A DNA stretch of 6,624 nt, from the NCBI GenBank assembly GCA_900770535.1, contig CAAHDV010000097.1, positions 1-6,624 of the forward strand, written 5' to 3'. Shown one piece after another: positions 1 through 6,502 of this stretch. The stretch comes from Lachnospiraceae bacterium. Lineage in GTDB: Bacteria > Bacillota > Clostridia > Lachnospirales > Lachnospiraceae. Below the pieces are notes generated by a model. The model searched no databases. It was given only the letters and a program-made list of their open reading frames with translations, and was not told the DNA's origin. Each line of letters opens with the position of its first letter. The stretch's first letter is position 1. The position numbers were made by a program, and so were the translations under genes.

Positions 1-86
1 AAAACTTTCTAAACTCTTTGTGTTCGTTCTGTGAACTTGCCCCCCCGTCCGCACGTTGTAAGAACCGTAATGTGCCACTGCTCCCA

Positions 87-1529
87 CTAATCCGGAATGG
101 TTGGAACTGCGTCCGCCGGAACCGGGCTCACAAAGCCTGCTGCCGTGCGCTTTTCAAACTCTGCCCGCGCCTCTTTTAATACTTCCGGCTGGTTGAACAG
201 GTCAATGGCTGCTGCCGCCAGCACCTTTCCCGCATGAACCGCTGCCTTGTGGCCGATTTCTGTACGGTCACAGGAAACATTCTGCCAGCTATGTCCCGGG
301 CATCCATTCGGCCATGCCGCCACATGGATCTGCGCAGTCGGCGTCAGCCAGCTCACATCGCCTACATCGGTAGAACCTGCCTTAAACGCATTTTTCTGAT
401 ACAGCGGAGCCAGGAACGCGTTCATGGCATGACCACAGGCCCTCTGCATTTCCACAACCTGCTCCCGTGCGTTCTCATCATTGTCTGCTGCTACACCCGG
501 GATATGGTCATTCCCTATATAGGTTTTAGAAAGAGCATCCGCAAAGTCATTTTCTTCATCCGTGTAAGACGGCACACCCAGTTCCTTATAATTTTCATAA
601 AGCACACGCTCCAGCACAAAGTTGCTGATGGTGTCTGCCACACCGTCAATAAACTTCTTTTCAAAGGTTGTCTCTGTCATCAGCGCCGCACCCTGGGCAA
701 TCTTGTCCACGCGCTTCTGAAGCTCTACTGCCTCAGCCACATGGTTGGAGCGCACCATATAAAGCACACTCGCCTTGGCCTGCACCACATTCGGGCTGCA
801 GCCGCCGGCATCGGTGATGGCATAATGGATTCTTGCCTTGTCGCTCATATGCTCCCGCAGATACTGCACGCCGGTGTTCATCAGCTCCACCGCATCCAGC
901 GCGCTGCGTCCCTTCTCCGGTGCGCCTGCCGCATGGGAGGCAATACCGTGGAACTTGTACTGGGTCTGAATGCATGCATTGGAGGAACCGGTGGCTACCT
1001 CGTTGACATCCTCCGGGTGCCAGGTCAGAGCCGCGTCCAGGCTCTTCCAGACGCCATCCCTTGCCATAAAGGCCTTGGCCGCGCCGCCCTCTTCGCCCGG
1101 GCAGCCATACAGGATCACGGTGCCTTCCACCTGATTCTGTTCCAGATAAGCCTTCACGCCAATGGCCGCCGCCATGGCACCTGCCCCCAGGATATTATGG
1201 CCGCAACCATGACCGCTTCCACCGTCCTTCAGCGGCTTCTCCTCCGTGCATCCGGCTGTCTGGGATAAACCGGAAAGCGCGTCGTACTCCGCCAGAATGC
1301 CGATCACCGGTTCTCCGCTTCCGTAGCTTGCGGAAAATGCGGTCTCAATGCCGCTGATACCCTTTTCCACACGAAATCCTTCTTTCTCCAGCACCTCACA
1401 ATAAAGCGCTGCAGACCTGAACTCCTGAAGGGATAACTCCGCATATTCCCAGATATGGTCTGCCACATCACAGATCAGTTCTTTTCTGGACTCAATGGCC
1501 GCCAGGGCCGCTTTCTTTTCTTCTGTCAT
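87..1529 (-). CDS. M20 family amidohydrolase, AbgB-like
   Basis: Predicted cytoplasmic zinc-dependent amidohydrolase of the M20 peptidase family, closest in style to AbgB, the subunit B of p-aminobenzoyl-glutamate hydrolase; the 480 residues match the usual AbgB length of about 480. Visible motifs: EYDALSGLSQ (81-90), GHGCGHN (106-112, with likely metal ligands C109 and H111), CPGEEGG (143-149, catalytic and metal-binding Glu146/147), H171 in TWHPED, a dimerisation-domain start GIASHAAGAPEKGRSALDA (195-213), and the C-terminal GSTDVGDVSW (385-394) and PGHSWQN (411-417, last ligand H413). No signal peptide is present. The ATG start is supported by AGGAGG six bases upstream. It follows the ABC importer operon but has its own promoter after a terminator. 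The true substrate (aminobenzoyl-glutamate, another N-acyl amino acid or a dipeptide) cannot be told from sequence; no AbgA or AbgT partner is in view. Family call is firm, substrate is not. Confidence 0.93.
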   Translation of the reverse strand: MTEEKKAALAAIESRKELICDVADHIWEYAELSLQEFRSAALYCEVLEKEGFRVEKGISGIETAFSASYGSGEPVIGILAEYDALSGLSQTAGCTEEKPLKDGGSGHGCGHNILGAGAMAAAIGVKAYLEQNQVEGTVILYGCPGEEGGAAKAFMARDGVWKSLDAALTWHPEDVNEVATGSSNACIQTQYKFHGIASHAAGAPEKGRSALDAVELMNTGVQYLREHMSDKARIHYAITDAGGCSPNVVQAKASVLYMVRSNHVAEAVELQKRVDKIAQGAALMTETTFEKKFIDGVADTISNFVLERVLYENYKELGVPSYTDEENDFADALSKTYIGNDHIPGVAADNDENAREQVVEMQRACGHAMNAFLAPLYQKNAFKAGSTDVGDVSWLTPTAQIHVAAWPNGCPGHSWQNVSCDRTEIGHKAAVHAGKVLAAAAIDLFNQPEVLKEARAEFEKRTAAGFVSPVPADAVPTIPD

Positions 1530-1535
1530 GATGTT

Positions 1536-1541
1536 CCTCCT
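1536..1541 (-). promoter_or_regulatory. Ribosome binding site of the amidohydrolase gene
   Basis: AGGAGG read on the minus strand, six bases before the ATG at 1529. It confirms the start codon. Confidence 0.85.
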
Positions 1542-1542
1542 G

Positions 1543-1552
1543 TTGTATACAA
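1543..1552. promoter_or_regulatory. Palindrome TTGTATACAA, candidate operator
   Basis: Perfect 10-bp palindrome directly upstream of the amidohydrolase ribosome binding site and about 40 bases downstream of the predicted transcription start. GntR-family repressors of the FadR/FCD type often recognise palindromes with a GT...AC core such as this, so it is a candidate repressor site acting as a roadblock. No regulator gene is in the window, and a 10-bp AT-rich palindrome can occur by chance, so this is inference. Confidence 0.35.
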
Positions 1553-1596
1553 AAAACGTTCAAAATATTCAAGCTCTCTATGGCTCTCTTTCGCTC

Positions 1597-1605
1597 ATTA
1601 TATCA
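1597..1605 (-). promoter_or_regulatory. Extended -10 promoter for the amidohydrolase gene
   Basis: The minus strand reads TGATATAAT, a perfect extended -10 element (TGnTATAAT). No -35 hexamer is recognisable at 16-18 bp spacing; that region falls in the preceding terminator stem. The predicted start near 1590 gives an untranslated leader of about 60 bases before the ATG at 1529. Confidence 0.6.
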
Positions 1606-1613
1606 CAAAACGC

Positions 1614-1642
1614 AAAAAGGCGCCGGGAAAATTCCCGGCACC
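1614..1642 (-). terminator. Intrinsic terminator of the amino acid ABC operon
   Basis: On the minus strand, GGTGCCGGG (1642-1634) pairs with CCCGGCGCC (1627-1619) around a six-base loop, with one G-U wobble, and is followed directly by TTTTT (1618-1614). The stem starts 12 bases after the ATPase stop codon. The GC-rich stem with a U-tract is a textbook Rho-independent terminator. Confidence 0.92.
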
Positions 1643-1654
1643 CCATCACATTCT

Positions 1655-2431
1655 TTATAAAACTTTCGCAAGAAACTCTTTCAGACGTTCATGCTTCGGA
1701 TGATCAAAGATTTCCTCCGGTGTTCCCTCCTCCAGCAGTTTTCCATCTGCCATGAAGAGCACGCGGTTTCCAACCTCTTTCGCAAAGCCCATCTCATGGG
1801 TTACGACTACCATGGTCATACCTTCATGAGCCAACTCCTTCATAACGTCAAGAACCTCACCTACCATCTCCGGATCCAACGCGGAAGTCGGCTCGTCAAA
1901 GAGCATCACCTCCGGCTCCATAGCCAGCGCGCGCACAATGGCAACTCGCTGCTTCTGACCACCGGAAAGCTGGATCGGATACGCATCCGCACGGTCTTTT
2001 AAACCAACACGGTCCAGAAGCTCCAGTGCTTTCTTCTCCGCATCCGCGCGGCTGACACCTTTGACCTTCATCGGCGCAAGCACCATGTTTTCCAGAATGG
2101 TCATATGCGGGAACAGGTTGAAGTGCTGGAATACCATACCCATGCGCTGGCGCAGGGCGTCGATGTCCAGTTTCACGGTCTTGCCGTTCTCATCCTGATA
2201 TTTCTTCTTGGTGATATCCACACCGTTGAAGATGATGGCACCTCCGGTCGGCTCCTCCAACAGGTTTAGGCTTCTGAGGAAGGTAGACTTTCCGGAACCA
2301 GATGGCCCGATGACAGCCATCACATCACCTTTGTTGATGTTGACCGTTACGCCATCCAGAGCCTTGATGGTACCCATCTTGTAATGTTTCTTTAAATCTT
2401 TTACCTGAATCATGCTATCGTTTGTCGCCAC
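1655..2431 (-). CDS. Polar amino acid ABC transporter ATP-binding protein
   Basis: Cytoplasmic ATPase that powers the importer formed with the two genes upstream; GlnQ/HisP-type. Motifs in order: Walker [10 protein letters not shown] (42-50), Q-loop Gln102 in [12 protein letters not shown], signature LSGGQKQR (155-162), Walker B VMLFDE (175-180) with catalytic Glu180, D-loop SALD (183-186) and switch His212 in VVTHEM. All catalytic parts are intact and 258 residues is a normal length. A short hydrophilic stretch at about 73-90 (rich in Lys and Asp) lengthens the region before the Q-loop, as is common in this subfamily. The chosen start is a GTG at 2431 with AGGAG eight bases upstream, overlapping the permease end by 17 bp; an in-frame ATG at 2413 (residue 7), one base past the permease stop, is the alternative but lacks a clear binding site. 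Last gene of the operon, closed by a strong terminator. Confidence 0.96.
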   Translation of the reverse strand: MATNDSMIQVKDLKKHYKMGTIKALDGVTVNINKGDVMAVIGPSGSGKSTFLRSLNLLEEPTGGAIIFNGVDITKKKYQDENGKTVKLDIDALRQRMGMVFQHFNLFPHMTILENMVLAPMKVKGVSRADAEKKALELLDRVGLKDRADAYPIQLSGGQKQRVAIVRALAMEPEVMLFDEPTSALDPEMVGEVLDVMKELAHEGMTMVVVTHEMGFAKEVGNRVLFMADGKLLEEGTPEEIFDHPKHERLKEFLAKVL

Positions 2432-3200
2432 GGCTCATTCTCCTCTCAAAATATGCAATGATCTTGGAAGTCGGGAAGCACAGGCAGAAGTAAATTGCCG
2501 TTGCCACCAGCAGAGGCTCCACGATAACAAATGTTGCACCCTTGACTGCATTTACCGCAGACATAATATCCTGCACACCGATGGTGTACGTGATTGCAGA
2601 CTCCTTGATGATAACAACAAACTCGTTGGCAATGGCCGGGAGAATGTTCTTCAGCGCCTGCGGGAAAATGATATAGCGCAGGTTCTGAGTCTGGGACAGT
2701 CCCAGGGAACGGGCTGCCTCGGTCTGTCCGCCGTCAATGGACTGGATTCCCGCACGGATGATCTCGCACAGATAAGCGCCGGAGTTCATGCCCAGGGCCA
2801 CAACGCCCGGGAAGAAACGGCTGAACTTGATAAATCCAAACATCTGGAAAGACGGAAGCTGAACAATGCCAAATACACCATAGTAGATGATAAACACCTG
2901 CACGATAACCGGCGTGGAGCGCAGAATCTCAACATATGCCGTTGCCAGAAAAGACAGCGGATTGAAGCGGCTGATCCAGACTAACGGACCGCCCTCCCGC
3001 ATGTGACCGTCTTTATCAAGGCCCAGTGACCGGAACGGCCGGACATTGGACATTCTCATCAGTGCCAGTACCAGCGCGATGCAAAAGCCGATCGCTACCG
3101 TAAATACGGATAACAGGACGGTTACAATAATGCCCTGTTTGAACAGCTCAGCATACGGCGCAATTTTGGAGAAATTGCTCCATTGAACAAATTGACTCAT
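2415..3200 (-). CDS. Polar amino acid ABC transporter permease, HisM/GlnP-like
   Basis: Inner-membrane channel subunit of the amino acid importer. Hydrophobic segments are visible at about 22-48, 84-112, 128-150, 185-205 and 222-243. The conserved region [15 protein letters not shown] (89-103) matches the family YVExxRGTPxxVQ signature, with Ser for Gly at 95. The EAA loop that docks on the ATPase is [20 protein letters not shown] (161-180). The protein is 261 residues, longer than the usual 215-235, and the extra length lies mainly in a hydrophilic stretch at about residues 57-80 between the first membrane segment and the conserved signature. Start ATG has AAGGAG six bases upstream. It sits 18 bp after the binding-protein gene and overlaps the ATPase gene, so the three are almost surely one transcript. 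Probably works as a homodimer since only one permease gene is present. Confidence 0.95.
   Translation of the reverse strand: MSQFVQWSNFSKIAPYAELFKQGIIVTVLLSVFTVAIGFCIALVLALMRMSNVRPFRSLGLDKDGHMREGGPLVWISRFNPLSFLATAYVEILRSTPVIVQVFIIYYGVFGIVQLPSFQMFGFIKFSRFFPGVVALGMNSGAYLCEIIRAGIQSIDGGQTEAARSLGLSQTQNLRYIIFPQALKNILPAIANEFVVIIKESAITYTIGVQDIMSAVNAVKGATFVIVEPLLVATAIYFCLCFPTSKIIAYFERRMSRGDKR
2440..2444 (-). promoter_or_regulatory. Ribosome binding site deciding the GTG start of the ATPase
   Basis: AGGAG on the minus strand lies inside the 3' end of the permease gene, eight bases before the GTG at 2431. The alternative ATG at 2413 has only GACAAACGATAGC before it, which is a poor site, so the overlapping GTG start is preferred. 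The overlap suggests translational coupling of the two subunits. Confidence 0.6.
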
Positions 3201-3218
3201 CGGGTGCTCCTTTCAGTA

Positions 3219-4154
3219 TTAGTTCTGAACGTTTCCTTCTGCGTCCAGAAGACCCTCGTATTTCTCGCCTGCAGCAAGCTCGCCTGCGTCAGCGATGAAC
3301 TTCTCAAGGCTGCCATCCTCTTTTGCAGCTGCGATTGCTTCGTTAACGCCTGCTAACAGAGCCTCATTGCCCTTGCAGACGCCGATTGCGGAACCCTCGG
3401 TATCATACGGTACATCCATAACCAGGGTCAGCTCCGGATAGTTCTTCTGATAGCTCTTCGCTACATCAGTCTCGATATAAGCAGCGTCCATCTTGCCAGT
3501 CAGCAGCTCAGAAATGATATCGGTAACCTTCGGCAGGCCAACGATGTCAGCATCCGGGCTATTGGTCTCTGCCAGATCCATCTGGATAGAACCAACCTGT
3601 GCGCCTACGGAAACATCCGGCTTGTTGATTGCTTCAAAGCTGTTAAATTTCTCTGCGTTATCTTTTACGGTTACTAAGGACTGTCCGCCCATGTAGTACA
3701 GATCAGAGAAATCCATAATGCCCATACGTTTCTCATCCGGGGAAAGTCCAGCCATGCCCAGGTCAACAGACTTGGTCTGCAGCTCGCTTAATACGCCATC
3801 GAAGTCAACGGTTACAACCTCTAACTCAAGACCAAGGTAATCAGCAATGTACTGAGCCAGATCCATATCGAAACCAGACAGCTTCGGGGTTCCGTCCTCA
3901 CCGATTGCGTAGAACTCGTACGGAGCAAAGTCCGGGCTGGTTGCTACGGTCAGCTTGCCAGGGGTAACCGTCTCGATATCAGCTGCAGCTGCCTTGGTCT
4001 CCTCTGCGCTGCTCTCTTCTACTGCTGCCTCAGTTGCCTCGGTCTCAGCCTCGGTTGCTGCTGCAGTGGTCTCTGCCGGCTTGCTTCCGCCGCATGCGGT
4101 TACGGATGCTGCCATACATGCTGCCATGGATAATGCCACGATTTTCTTCTTCAT
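3219..4154 (-). CDS. Amino acid ABC transporter substrate-binding lipoprotein
   Basis: Extracytoplasmic receptor (SBP_bac_3 family) that captures the amino acid and delivers it to the permease. Residues 1-21 form a lipoprotein signal: lysines at 2-4, a hydrophobic core and the lipobox VTAC with lipidated Cys21. Residues 22-62 are a low-complexity Ala/Glu/Thr/Ser linker that holds the domain off the membrane. The binding domain begins near KLTVATSPDFAPYEF (67-81), followed by GFDMDLA (94-100), the ligand-carboxylate region SPDEKRMGIMDFS (138-150, likely Arg143), GAQVGSIQ (184-191) and DAAYIETDVA (223-232), where Glu228 sits where many relatives have the Asp that binds the ligand amino group. 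The substrate is not predictable with confidence; a polar or charged amino acid is the family expectation. The start is fixed by AGGAGG six bases upstream. First gene of the operon, consistent with the usual need for excess binding protein. Confidence 0.95.
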   Translation of the reverse strand: MKKKIVALSMAACMAASVTACGGSKPAETTAAATEAETEATEAAVEESSAEETKAAAADIETVTPGKLTVATSPDFAPYEFYAIGEDGTPKLSGFDMDLAQYIADYLGLELEVVTVDFDGVLSELQTKSVDLGMAGLSPDEKRMGIMDFSDLYYMGGQSLVTVKDNAEKFNSFEAINKPDVSVGAQVGSIQMDLAETNSPDADIVGLPKVTDIISELLTGKMDAAYIETDVAKSYQKNYPELTLVMDVPYDTEGSAIGVCKGNEALLAGVNEAIAAAKEDGSLEKFIADAGELAAGEKYEGLLDAEGNVQN

Positions 4155-4160
4155 AATAAT

Positions 4161-4166
4161 CCTCCT
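4161..4166 (-). promoter_or_regulatory. Ribosome binding site of the binding-protein gene
   Basis: AGGAGG on the minus strand, six bases before the ATG at 4154, about eight bases downstream of the 26-bp inverted repeat. Confidence 0.8.
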
Positions 4167-4173
4167 CTTTCGC

Positions 4174-4199
4174 GATTATTCATTGTGTAATGAATAATC
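4174..4199. repeat. Perfect inverted repeat in the leader of the ABC operon
   Basis: Two perfect 11-base arms, GATTATTCATT (4174-4184) and AATGAATAATC (4189-4199), separated by GTGT. It lies between the predicted start of transcription (near 4220) and the ribosome binding site. As DNA it could be a repressor operator; as RNA it could form an 11-bp AU-rich hairpin just before the Shine-Dalgarno sequence. The half-site ATGAAT recalls ArgR/AhrC boxes, but the arms are in the opposite order and the spacing does not fit, so no regulator is assigned. Confidence 0.6.
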
Positions 4200-4226
4200 T
4201 GCATAAATATAAACACATACTTAAAC

Positions 4227-4254
4227 ATTATAGCGAATTTTGGGAATTAATCAA
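4227..4254 (-). promoter_or_regulatory. Promoter of the amino acid ABC operon
   Basis: Minus strand: -35 TTGATT (4254-4249), 16-bp spacer, perfect -10 TATAAT (4232-4227). Transcription is predicted to start near 4220, giving a leader of about 65 bases. It lies 13 bp beyond the terminator of the preceding unit. Confidence 0.8.
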
Positions 4255-4267
4255 GTGGCAGAAATTG

Positions 4268-4302
4268 AAAAAAGGAGGAAATCCGCAGATTCCTCCTTTT
4301 TT
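4268..4302 (-). terminator. Intrinsic terminator after the HAD phosphatase gene
   Basis: AAAAAAGGAGGAA (4268-4280) and TTCCTCCTTTTTT (4290-4302) are perfect complements around a nine-base loop. Because the arms carry A and T tracts, it looks like a hairpin plus U-tract on both strands, though only the minus-strand gene ending at 4324 needs it here. The GGAGG in the stem should not be taken for a ribosome binding site. Confidence 0.88.
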
Positions 4303-4323
4303 GTGCATTTTTTTCCATTTTAC

Positions 4324-4989
4324 TTAAGAAAATGAAGCCAGAATGTGTTCCGTAACCATCCTCGGAGCATCGATGACAAAGTCCGGATGGAACGCTTCCA
4401 GCTCTGCCCGGTCGCGGAATCCCCAGGTCACGCCTACCGTGTGCGCCTTTGCGTTGAGGCCGGTCTGCATATCGGTGTTGGTATCTCCAAAATACAGGCA
4501 CTCCTCCGGGCTGCATCCAAACTGCTCCAGAATCCGGTTCACGCCCGCCGGATCCGGCTTCTTCGGAACATCGTCCTTCTGTCCGGCTACAATATCAAAA
4601 TAACCTTTTCCAAAGACTGCTTCAATATTCTCCACGGTCCGTGCATGAGGCTTATTGGAAAGAACCGCAATGCGGATGCCCTGCGCCTTTAACGCCTCCA
4701 GCAGTTCCGGGATTCCCTCATAAGGCCGCACATGATAGAGACAATGCTCCGCAAACAGTCTCATATAAGCGGAAAGCGCTTCCTCATAATGAAGAAGTTC
4801 CCTGTCTCCGCTGTACTGCAGCGCACGCTTCACCTGCATCCGGTATCCATCTCCCACAAACTGTTTGATGTGTTCCGGATCCACCGGACCATAGCCAAAC
4901 TCCTTCAACGTCAGATTGGTCGTGTAGGTCAGTGCGTCCAGTGTGTTTAATAAGGTACCATCCAGATCAAAAATACAGCAGCGGATCAT
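4324..4989 (-). CDS. HAD-family phosphatase, phosphoglycolate phosphatase-like
   Basis: Predicted cytoplasmic phosphomonoesterase of the haloacid dehalogenase superfamily, subfamily IA. Motif I is FDLDGTL with nucleophile Asp8 and acid/base Asp10; an alpha-helical cap spans about residues 15-85; motif II is Ser111 in VLSNK; motif III is Lys144 in KKPDP; motif IV is GDTNTD (168-173) with the magnesium-binding Asp169 and Asp173. All catalytic residues are present and 221 residues is normal for Gph/PpaX-type enzymes. Phosphoglycolate is the common annotation, but this group has broad and overlapping substrates (pyrophosphate, sugar phosphates), so the substrate is uncertain. The start is supported by GGGAGG seven bases upstream. 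It follows the symporter gene by 45 bp with no terminator between, so they are probably co-transcribed; a functional link with the transporter is not obvious. It ends just before a clear terminator. Confidence 0.93.
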   Translation of the reverse strand: MIRCCIFDLDGTLLNTLDALTYTTNLTLKEFGYGPVDPEHIKQFVGDGYRMQVKRALQYSGDRELLHYEEALSAYMRLFAEHCLYHVRPYEGIPELLEALKAQGIRIAVLSNKPHARTVENIEAVFGKGYFDIVAGQKDDVPKKPDPAGVNRILEQFGCSPEECLYFGDTNTDMQTGLNAKAHTVGVTWGFRDRAELEAFHPDFVIDAPRMVTEHILASFS

Positions 4990-5034
4990 ATGCGTTCCTC
5001 CCTTGGTTTTCTTTTTTCAGCATGTGCTTTTCGA

Positions 5035-6408
5035 TCAGGCGAAAAATTTCACCCAGATGCCCTGAATGAACAGTCCCATGATCATGATCGGCAGAATGTA
5101 TTTCACATAACCACGAATCCATGCTGGAACCCTTAAGCCGACACCTTCGTTTGCTTCAGCGCGGTATTTGTCAAAGCCCCAGCCGAAATCCCAGGTTGCA
5201 AACAACAGGTAAACCAGAGATCCCAGCGGAAGCAGAATGTTGCTCACCAGGAAATCCTCCAGATCCAGTACGGAACTTCCGGCACCCAGCGGCTCAAATC
5301 CGCTGAGTACATTATACCCCAAAGCACACGGAAGAGACAGTACAATGATCAGGATCATATTGATCTTTGCGGATTTTTTACGGTCAATCTCAAACAGCTC
5401 CATGTCGCAGGCAATGATGTTCTCAAATACCGCGATAACGGTGGAGAATGCCGCACAGGACATAAACAGGAAGAACAGGCTTCCCCAGATCCGTCCACCA
5501 ATCATGGAAATGAACACGTTCGGCAGCGTAATGAAGATCAGGCTTGGGCCGCTGTCCGGATTCACGCCAAAGGCGAAGCACGCCGGGAAGATGATCAGGC
5601 CGGCGGTGATCGCTACGAACGTATCCAGAATTGCTACATTCACAGACTCTCCTAACAGCGTATTGTCTTTCTCCAGGTAACTTCCGAAAATAGCCATGGC
5701 ACCAATACCAAGGCTTAAGGTGAAGAAGGACTGGTTCATGGCAGATACGATAACCTGGCCAATGCCTACCGACTTCATCTTCTCCACATCCGGAAGCAGA
5801 TAAAACTTCAGGCCTTCCATGCCGCCTTCCAGAAATACACCGTGAACAGCCAGAATGATCATCAGAGATAACAGACCGATCATCATCACCTTCGTGATAC
5901 GCTCTACACCGGCCTGCAGGCCAAGAGAGCAGATCAGAATGCCCAGAATGACAACCACTACCATCCAGAACACGTTAATCCCCGGGCTCGCCAGCATCTC
6001 CCCAAACATGCCCTGAACACCCTCGGTATCCAGTCCGGTAAACGCACCGGTTACAAAGCTGTAAAAATAATACAGCATCCAGCCCGCTACTGTGGTGTAA
6101 AACATCATTAATACATAGTTGCCCAGCAGCGCCACATAGCCATGCAGATGCCACTTGCTTCCCGGCTTCTCCAGTTCCTGGTACGCCTTCACCGGACTCT
6201 TGCGGCTGGCACGTCCAACAGCAAACTCCATGGAAAGAACCGGCACACCCATGATAGCCAGAAACAGCAGGTAAATCACAACAAAAATACCGCCGCCGTT
6301 CGCTCCTACCACATACGGGAAACGCCACACATTACCGATACCGATGGCGCATCCTGCAGACAAAAGCAGGAATCCCAGTCTTGATTGAAATGTTTCTCGT
6401 TGTTTCAT
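5035..6408 (-). CDS. Sodium-dependent transporter, neurotransmitter:sodium symporter (NSS) family
   Basis: Inner-membrane sodium-coupled importer, probably for amino acids, with the LeuT fold. From the start used here it has 457 residues and about 11 membrane helices, like MhsT and Tyt1 rather than 12-helix LeuT. Helix 1 carries the family hallmark AGCAIGIGNVWRFP (18-31); helix 6 has NQSFFTLSLGIGAM (225-238); helix 8 has AAFSTVIAVFE (319-329), whose Ser/Thr pair corresponds to the LeuT Na2 ligands. An acidic Asp262 in helix 7 fits the place where bacterial members use Asp or Glu in lieu of chloride; that assignment is by position only. Bacterial relatives generally carry hydrophobic or aromatic amino acids, but the substrate here is unknown. 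An in-frame ATG at 6435 would add nine residues; I prefer 6408 because relatives begin at MKxRExFxSRLGF and the upstream ATG has no properly spaced binding site. Own promoter; HAD gene follows in the same unit. Confidence 0.94.
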   Translation of the reverse strand: MKQRETFQSRLGFLLLSAGCAIGIGNVWRFPYVVGANGGGIFVVIYLLFLAIMGVPVLSMEFAVGRASRKSPVKAYQELEKPGSKWHLHGYVALLGNYVLMMFYTTVAGWMLYYFYSFVTGAFTGLDTEGVQGMFGEMLASPGINVFWMVVVVILGILICSLGLQAGVERITKVMMIGLLSLMIILAVHGVFLEGGMEGLKFYLLPDVEKMKSVGIGQVIVSAMNQSFFTLSLGIGAMAIFGSYLEKDNTLLGESVNVAILDTFVAITAGLIIFPACFAFGVNPDSGPSLIFITLPNVFISMIGGRIWGSLFFLFMSCAAFSTVIAVFENIIACDMELFEIDRKKSAKINMILIIVLSLPCALGYNVLSGFEPLGAGSSVLDLEDFLVSNILLPLGSLVYLLFATWDFGWGFDKYRAEANEGVGLRVPAWIRGYVKYILPIMIMGLFIQGIWVKFFA

Positions 6409-6424
6409 GTTCTTCTCTTCTAAA

Positions 6425-6430
6425 CCTCCT
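6425..6430 (-). promoter_or_regulatory. Shine-Dalgarno sequence AGGAGG near the symporter start
   Basis: A perfect AGGAGG lies 16 bases before the ATG at 6408, a longer gap than the usual 5-10, while it falls inside the coding region if the ATG at 6435 were used. A purine-rich GAAGAGAAGA fills the gap. The site still favours the internal start, but the odd spacing leaves the start uncertain. Confidence 0.45.
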
Positions 6431-6457
6431 TGCATTCCCCCATTTTGCCAAATGCAA
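6430..6457 (-). repeat. Inverted repeat that could fold next to the symporter ribosome binding site
   Basis: On the minus strand TTGCATT (6457-6451) and AATGCAA (6436-6430) are perfect complements with a 14-base loop. The last A of the second arm abuts the AGGAGG at 6425-6430, sharing position 6430 with it, so folding could limit ribosome access. A 7-bp AT-rich stem is modest. Confidence 0.4.
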
Positions 6458-6488
6458 TGATTCTATTTCATCGTGACAAAACGCTTAT

Positions 6489-6502
6489 CTGCGTTGCCGC
6501 AG
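6489..6502 (-). other. GNRA-tetraloop hairpin at the predicted 5' end of the symporter mRNA
   Basis: Minus strand CTGCG-GCAA-CGCAG: a perfect 5-bp, mostly GC stem closed by a GCAA tetraloop of the stable GNRA class. With the -10 at 6511-6516, transcription would begin near 6503-6505, so the hairpin would stand within one to three bases of the 5' end, a position known to protect mRNAs from decay. Confidence 0.5.

Noticed and set aside
1..86. Open minus-strand frames running to the left edge, starting with a GTG overlapping the amidohydrolase stop, and a run of seven C at 40-46
   Set aside because: Frames of fewer than 30 codons, no ribosome binding site before the GTG and no recognisable residues. 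The imperfect GCACGTT/AATGTGC repeat here has no U-tract, so it is not a convincing terminator either.
234..1268. Long plus-strand reading frame opposite the amidohydrolase
   Set aside because: It is antisense to an intact, clearly recognised gene, is rich in Arg, His and Cys without family motifs, and has no ribosome binding site.
1544..1572. Second promoter TTGAAT-17-TATACA upstream of the amidohydrolase
   Set aside because: Its start of transcription would fall inside the ribosome binding site, leaving almost no leader; the extended -10 at 1597-1605 is a better candidate.
3955..4197. Plus-strand frame rich in Ala, Ser and Val opposite the binding-protein N-terminus
   Set aside because: It mirrors the low-complexity linker codons of the lipoprotein and spans the lipoprotein gene start and leader; no support as a gene.
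4174..4206. ArgR/AhrC (ARG box) sites before the ABC operon
   Set aside because: ATTCA and TGAAT half-sites are present but in reversed order with 8-bp spacing; the expected TGAAT-W4-ATTCA layout is absent.
4268..4302. GGAGG in the terminator stem as a ribosome binding site for a plus-strand gene
   Set aside because: No plus-strand gene follows; the sequence is one arm of a perfect terminator hairpin.
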